Below are positions 60,572 through 64,000 of a stretch of 64,000 bases of DNA, one piece after another (the stretch's first letter is position 1; every line of letters begins with the position of its first letter). The translations under genes and the position numbers were made by a program. The notes beneath the pieces are model-generated. The model was given only the letters and a program-made list of their open reading frames with translations. It ran no database searches and was not told the origin of the DNA. This stretch comes from Dictyostelium firmibasis (lineage: Eukaryota; Evosea; Eumycetozoa; Dictyosteliales; Dictyosteliaceae), in the NCBI GenBank assembly GCA_036169595.1, contig CM069768.1, positions 3,900,001 through 3,964,000 on the forward strand. The letters are read 5' to 3'.

Positions 60572-62256
60572 TTAAACATCACCATAGTTATTATTATTAG
60601 CAGCTCTGTATTTTGCTTCTGGTACAGCAATACCCAATTTACCAAAGAAAGAGTTTCTTAAGTGTGCTTGGCTCTTTGGCTCGATGAATTGTTTTTGAAC
60701 TGGCATGACATTATCCATACCTGCAGGACCATAGGAGGGTATAACCTTTACTTGACCACTAGCGGCAGCAGCATCTTTCTTTTGCTTAACCATAGAACCA
60801 ACACGATAACCACCGAGACCCACTAGAATAATCACTAAACCCGCGACTGACAATGGAGAGAATGGAGATACAGCAGCACCCATAATGAAAGGAATTGAGA
60901 AAGCAATGTTGGTCAATGGTAAACGAAGGGTATTGGCAATTGAATAAACGGTTGCACCTGCATGTTTCAATACTAACAAAATGAAAATATTATAAACGAT
61001 ATTGATACTCATATATAAAATAATGGCAATCCATGCATTGTGGCAATCGTCACAAATCAATGCTGCCTTTGGGTCGTAGGTACATGAGTTTACTGTGAAT
61101 GATTCAGTTCCATTTGGATAAGTATAATATGATGGTAAAATTGTATTAATACCGGCTAAACATTCTGCACCTTCTTTCATCTTGAAAAAAAAAAAAAAAA
61201 AAAAAAGTGAGAAGAGAAAAAAAGATGCATTAATAATTGAATACCATTAAAAAATAAAAACAATATGAAAACATACAAATGGTAAAATTTGATTAAATTT
61301 AATGGTGGCTGGTGGTGGTAACCAATTATTAATTGGGAAAAGGAAAATACCGAAAATTGATTGATACAACGAATCCCAATATTGTAAATACCAAACATCC
61401 ATATCATCTACGGCTTGGAAACTATTTAATAGAAATGTTAGTACTTTTTTTTTTTTAAAAAAAAAAGTGGTTGATTTTAACTTACCCAACAACCTTATAA
61501 ACATTTGAAAATGAACCAGGAATTACAGATAACAAATAAAAGAAATTCCAAAATGGTTTATTACCACCTGAACCACCAACTAAAGATGGGATCAAAGAGG
61601 TAATGACACCACCAATGATAACCAAAGCACCACCCAATTGAATAAATGAATAACGCTCCTTTAAGAAAAAGAAAGAAGTAATCATTGTGACTGGAATGAT
61701 AGCCTGATTCAATAATTGTTGTAATGGACCAGATGTTGAAACACCACCAATAACAACAAAGAAACCTGTAATTGCATCTAATGCACCCATAATTGCGAAT
61801 TTTCTAGTTGGAAAATCTCTTGTCTCTTTTGGAATATCATTTGTAAAGAAAATCTTATATGCTGTTACTGCTCCAAAAATTGGTACGTAACCAAAATTGG
61901 TCAATTGACTTTATTTTGTTTATTAAATTAATATAAATTTTCTTATTAAAAAAAAAAAAAAAATAGAAATTTTCAAAGAATTATGTTATTATTTATTTAT
62001 AGATAAATAGGTACCTGAGGAAAAATGCATAATTTGTAAATTTGTTCATAACTTTTTTTAATAAAACACTATTGATTACACCAGAGCAAACATATAAAAC
62101 TACATAAATTAAAATTGTGATTGTTTCTTTACTCATAGAATTTTTAATCTTTGAATACCATGGTACTGGCTCTACAATTTTTATGTTGGCTCCATTATTT
62201 TCATCACTATTAATTGATGATAAAAGTGGCTGCTTCTCTTTATCGTTATTACTCAT
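60572..62256 (-). CDS. CRT-like (chloroquine-resistance-transporter-like) drug/metabolite transporter
   Basis: Exons 62256-62015, 61908-61486, 61421-61277 and 61180-60572 join with consistent phases (2, 2, 0) and encode 472 residues. The protein follows the CRT plan. It has a cytosolic N-terminus, ten hydrophobic segments including FGYVPIFGAVTAYKIFF, GPLQQLLNQAIIPVTMITSF and LGGALVIIGGVITSLIPS, and a large lumenal loop with paired Cys (AECLAG, SCTYDPK, CDDCHNAW) before TM8. The C-terminal half, LKHAGATVYSIANTLRLPLT, closes the fold. Plasmodium PfCRT exports peptides and drugs from the digestive vacuole. Dictyostelium has three such genes (crtp1-3), thought to act in endolysosomes; I cannot say which this is. 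Confidence 0.9.
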
Positions 62257-63373
62257 TCTACTATATATATATGTATATATATGTTGTATTATGTATGTAA
62301 AGTATATTTATAATGAAAATTCCTTGTATTATATAATTTTTAATATCTATATACAACTATCGAGTTATTGATGGGTATGTTGTGTGTTTGTGATGAGTAT
62401 GTGTACAATTGATGTTTATGTTTTTGTTGTGTTGTTGTTGCTGTTGTTGTTGTTGTTGTTGTTGTTATCTTCACTTTTTTATAAGATCTGTTGCTGTTGT
62501 TTTTTTTATTATTTTGTTTTGTATGATTTTATTTTTTTATTTTTAGTGTTTATTTTTTTTTAAATAATAATAAAAAAAAACAAATTTAAATAAGAAAAAT
62601 AATGAGAAATAATGAAAAAAAAAAACTTGAATTGTGACGATAAGTTAACAAAGACAGATACAATTATATATGACTGCGAAAAATCAAAAGAAATTTTATT
62701 TTTTTTATTTTTTTTTTTTTTTTTGTTTTTTTTTTATTTTTTTATTTTTTTATTTTTTTTTTTTTTAGTTTTTTATTTAGTTTGAAAAAAATAAAAATTA
62801 AAAATAATTAAAAAAAAAAAAAAACGAATTTTGGTTGGTCAACAATTGGGAAAATAAAAAAATTCAATTTGCAAACCCAAAAAGAAATTTATATTGATAA
62901 CTTTTTATATTATTATTTTTTGTTTTAAAAAATAAAAAAAATTATTTTCATTTTATTTTATAATACCAATGATTAAATTATGAATTTATTTTAATTTATC
63001 CATAACGTTTTTAATATATCAAATAACTATAAAACTATCAAAATAGAAATCATTAAAATTAAGAAATAAATAACATTTTTTTTTATTAATTTATTTTTTT
63101 TAAAAAATATTTTTAAATATAATTTTTTTTTTTAAAAAAAAAAAAAATAAAAAATAAACAGATAGATTTATCAAAGAATTGAATATAAAGAATTTGTTTT
63201 TTTGTGTGGTGTTAAAAAACACCTTGTATTATTTCTTTTTTTTTTTTAGTTTTTTTTTTTTCTTTAGTTTTTTTTTTTTTTAGTTTTGTATATGTACATT
63301 TTTAATTTTTTTATAAAAAAAATTTTTTTTTTTCTTTTTTTTTTTTTTTTTATGACGATTAAATTTGATATGA
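62257..63373. other. Spacer between CRT-like gene and histone H4
   Basis: This holds the upstream region of the CRT-like gene (a TTG tract at about 62432-62466 and GT-rich stretches near 62370-62410) and the 3' flank of the histone gene. I see no animal-type histone stem-loop and no other gene. Confidence 0.5.
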
Positions 63374-63700
63374 TTAAGAGTTGAAACCGTATAAAGTTCT
63401 ACCTTGTCTTTTAAGGGCATATACAACATCCATAGCAGTTACAGTACGACGACCTGCATGTTCAGTGTATGCAACGGAATCACGAATAACATTTGTTAAG
63501 AAAGTACGTAATACATTTCTAGTTTCTTCGTAAATTGGGAAGGAAATACGTTTGACACCACCTCTACGAGCTAAACGACGAATGGCTGGTTTAGTAATAC
63601 CGTTGATGTGTTCCTTTTGGGTTTTCTTATGACGTTTGGCACCAACTTTACCACCAACTTTACCACCTGTCTTACCACCTCTTGATTGTGCTGAACTCAT
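63374..63700 (-). CDS. Histone H4
   Basis: This single-exon gene encodes 108 residues. The core from [19 protein letters not shown] through [22 protein letters not shown] is canonical H4. The N-terminal tail ([20 protein letters not shown], then [12 protein letters not shown]) is about five residues longer than in animals and yeast and lacks the usual SGRGKGGKGLGK spacing, although Lys before the basic patch is kept. D. discoideum has more than one H4 gene; I cannot assign a number. There is no intron, as usual for replication-type histones. Confidence 0.97.
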   Translation of the reverse strand: MSSAQSRGGKTGGKVGGKVGAKRHKKTQKEHINGITKPAIRRLARRGGVKRISFPIYEETRNVLRTFLTNVIRDSVAYTEHAGRRTVTAMDVVYALKRQGRTLYGFNS

Positions 63701-64000
63701 TGTTTTATTTTATATGTTTGTTTTATTGTGTATTGAAAAAAAAAAAAAAGTTTTGAAATAATAAATAAATATTTGGGTAAAAAAAAAAAAAATTTTTTTT
63801 AAATTCTATTTTTTTTTTTCATTTTTTTTTTTTTAACGGTGAAAAGTCAAAAATCCAAAAAAACAAAAAAACCCCATATAAAATTTTAAAAAACTTTCTT
63901 ATTTTAAATTGTAATTTTTTTTTTTTTTCAATTATGAATTTCTCAGAAAATAGTTTAGGTTAATAATAAATTTTTTTTTATTTCTTTTTTATTTTTTAAA
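63701..64000. other. Upstream region of histone H4
   Basis: AT-rich upstream region of the H4 gene up to the window edge. Nothing further is recognised. Confidence 0.6.

Overview
The window is nuclear DNA of a dictyostelid amoeba, almost certainly Dictyostelium discoideum. The signs are very high A+T between genes, long A and T homopolymers, short AT-rich introns with GTAAGT or GTATGT donors, A-rich contexts before start codons, and long Asn, Gln, Ser and Thr runs in coding regions. The presence of nramp1-, trap1- and hspG-type genes fits D. discoideum. I believe nramp1 and trap1 lie on chromosome 2, but that is memory, not something read here.

Layout. 1-13 kb: an unassigned left edge, a CHMP7-like ESCRT-III gene, an alkylglycerol monooxygenase-like gene, a broken hspG small heat-shock copy, a ComC-family EGF/IPT surface protein with a stop codon just before its membrane anchor, an FNIP-repeat fossil and an intact hspG gene. 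13-30 kb: an A20/AN1 zinc-finger protein, a two-domain doublecortin protein, a secreted protein of unknown function, an NRAMP metal transporter, a protein joining an SSXT (SS18/GIF-type) domain to a Myb-like domain, PEX16, and a poly-Asn/Gln protein with a possible winged helix. 30-43.7 kb: a long intergenic stretch with a duplicated two-hairpin element, a second ComC-family receptor-like gene in which every intron is phase 1, a nucleoporin-like protein with nine RanBP2-type zinc fingers, mitochondrial Hsp90 (TRAP1) and ribosomal protein uL1/L10a. 44.3-45.3 kb: a tandem set of three box C/D snoRNA-like genes, each in what looks like its own intron of a non-coding host transcript. 45.5-56 kb: a Cys-rich, His/Gln/Lys-repeat secreted protein, LSM3, AP-4 mu, a divergent six-exon PCNA-like clamp and an LRR protein. 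56-64 kb: a CLC chloride transporter, tRNA-Pro(UGG) with an external B box and a LINE-like fossil downstream, a CRT-like transporter and histone H4.

Most genes are unrelated housekeeping or membrane-traffic functions packed on both strands with short spacers. CHMP7, AP-4 mu, NRAMP, CLC and CRT-like proteins all act in the endolysosomal system, but nothing in the sequence ties them into one regulated unit. The most unusual locus is the three-copy snoRNA cluster. Its 71-nt core is almost unchanged between copies, while the flanking stems differ in sequence yet all pair. I reconstructed exons by hand from splice consensus, phase and family conservation; they need cDNA confirmation.
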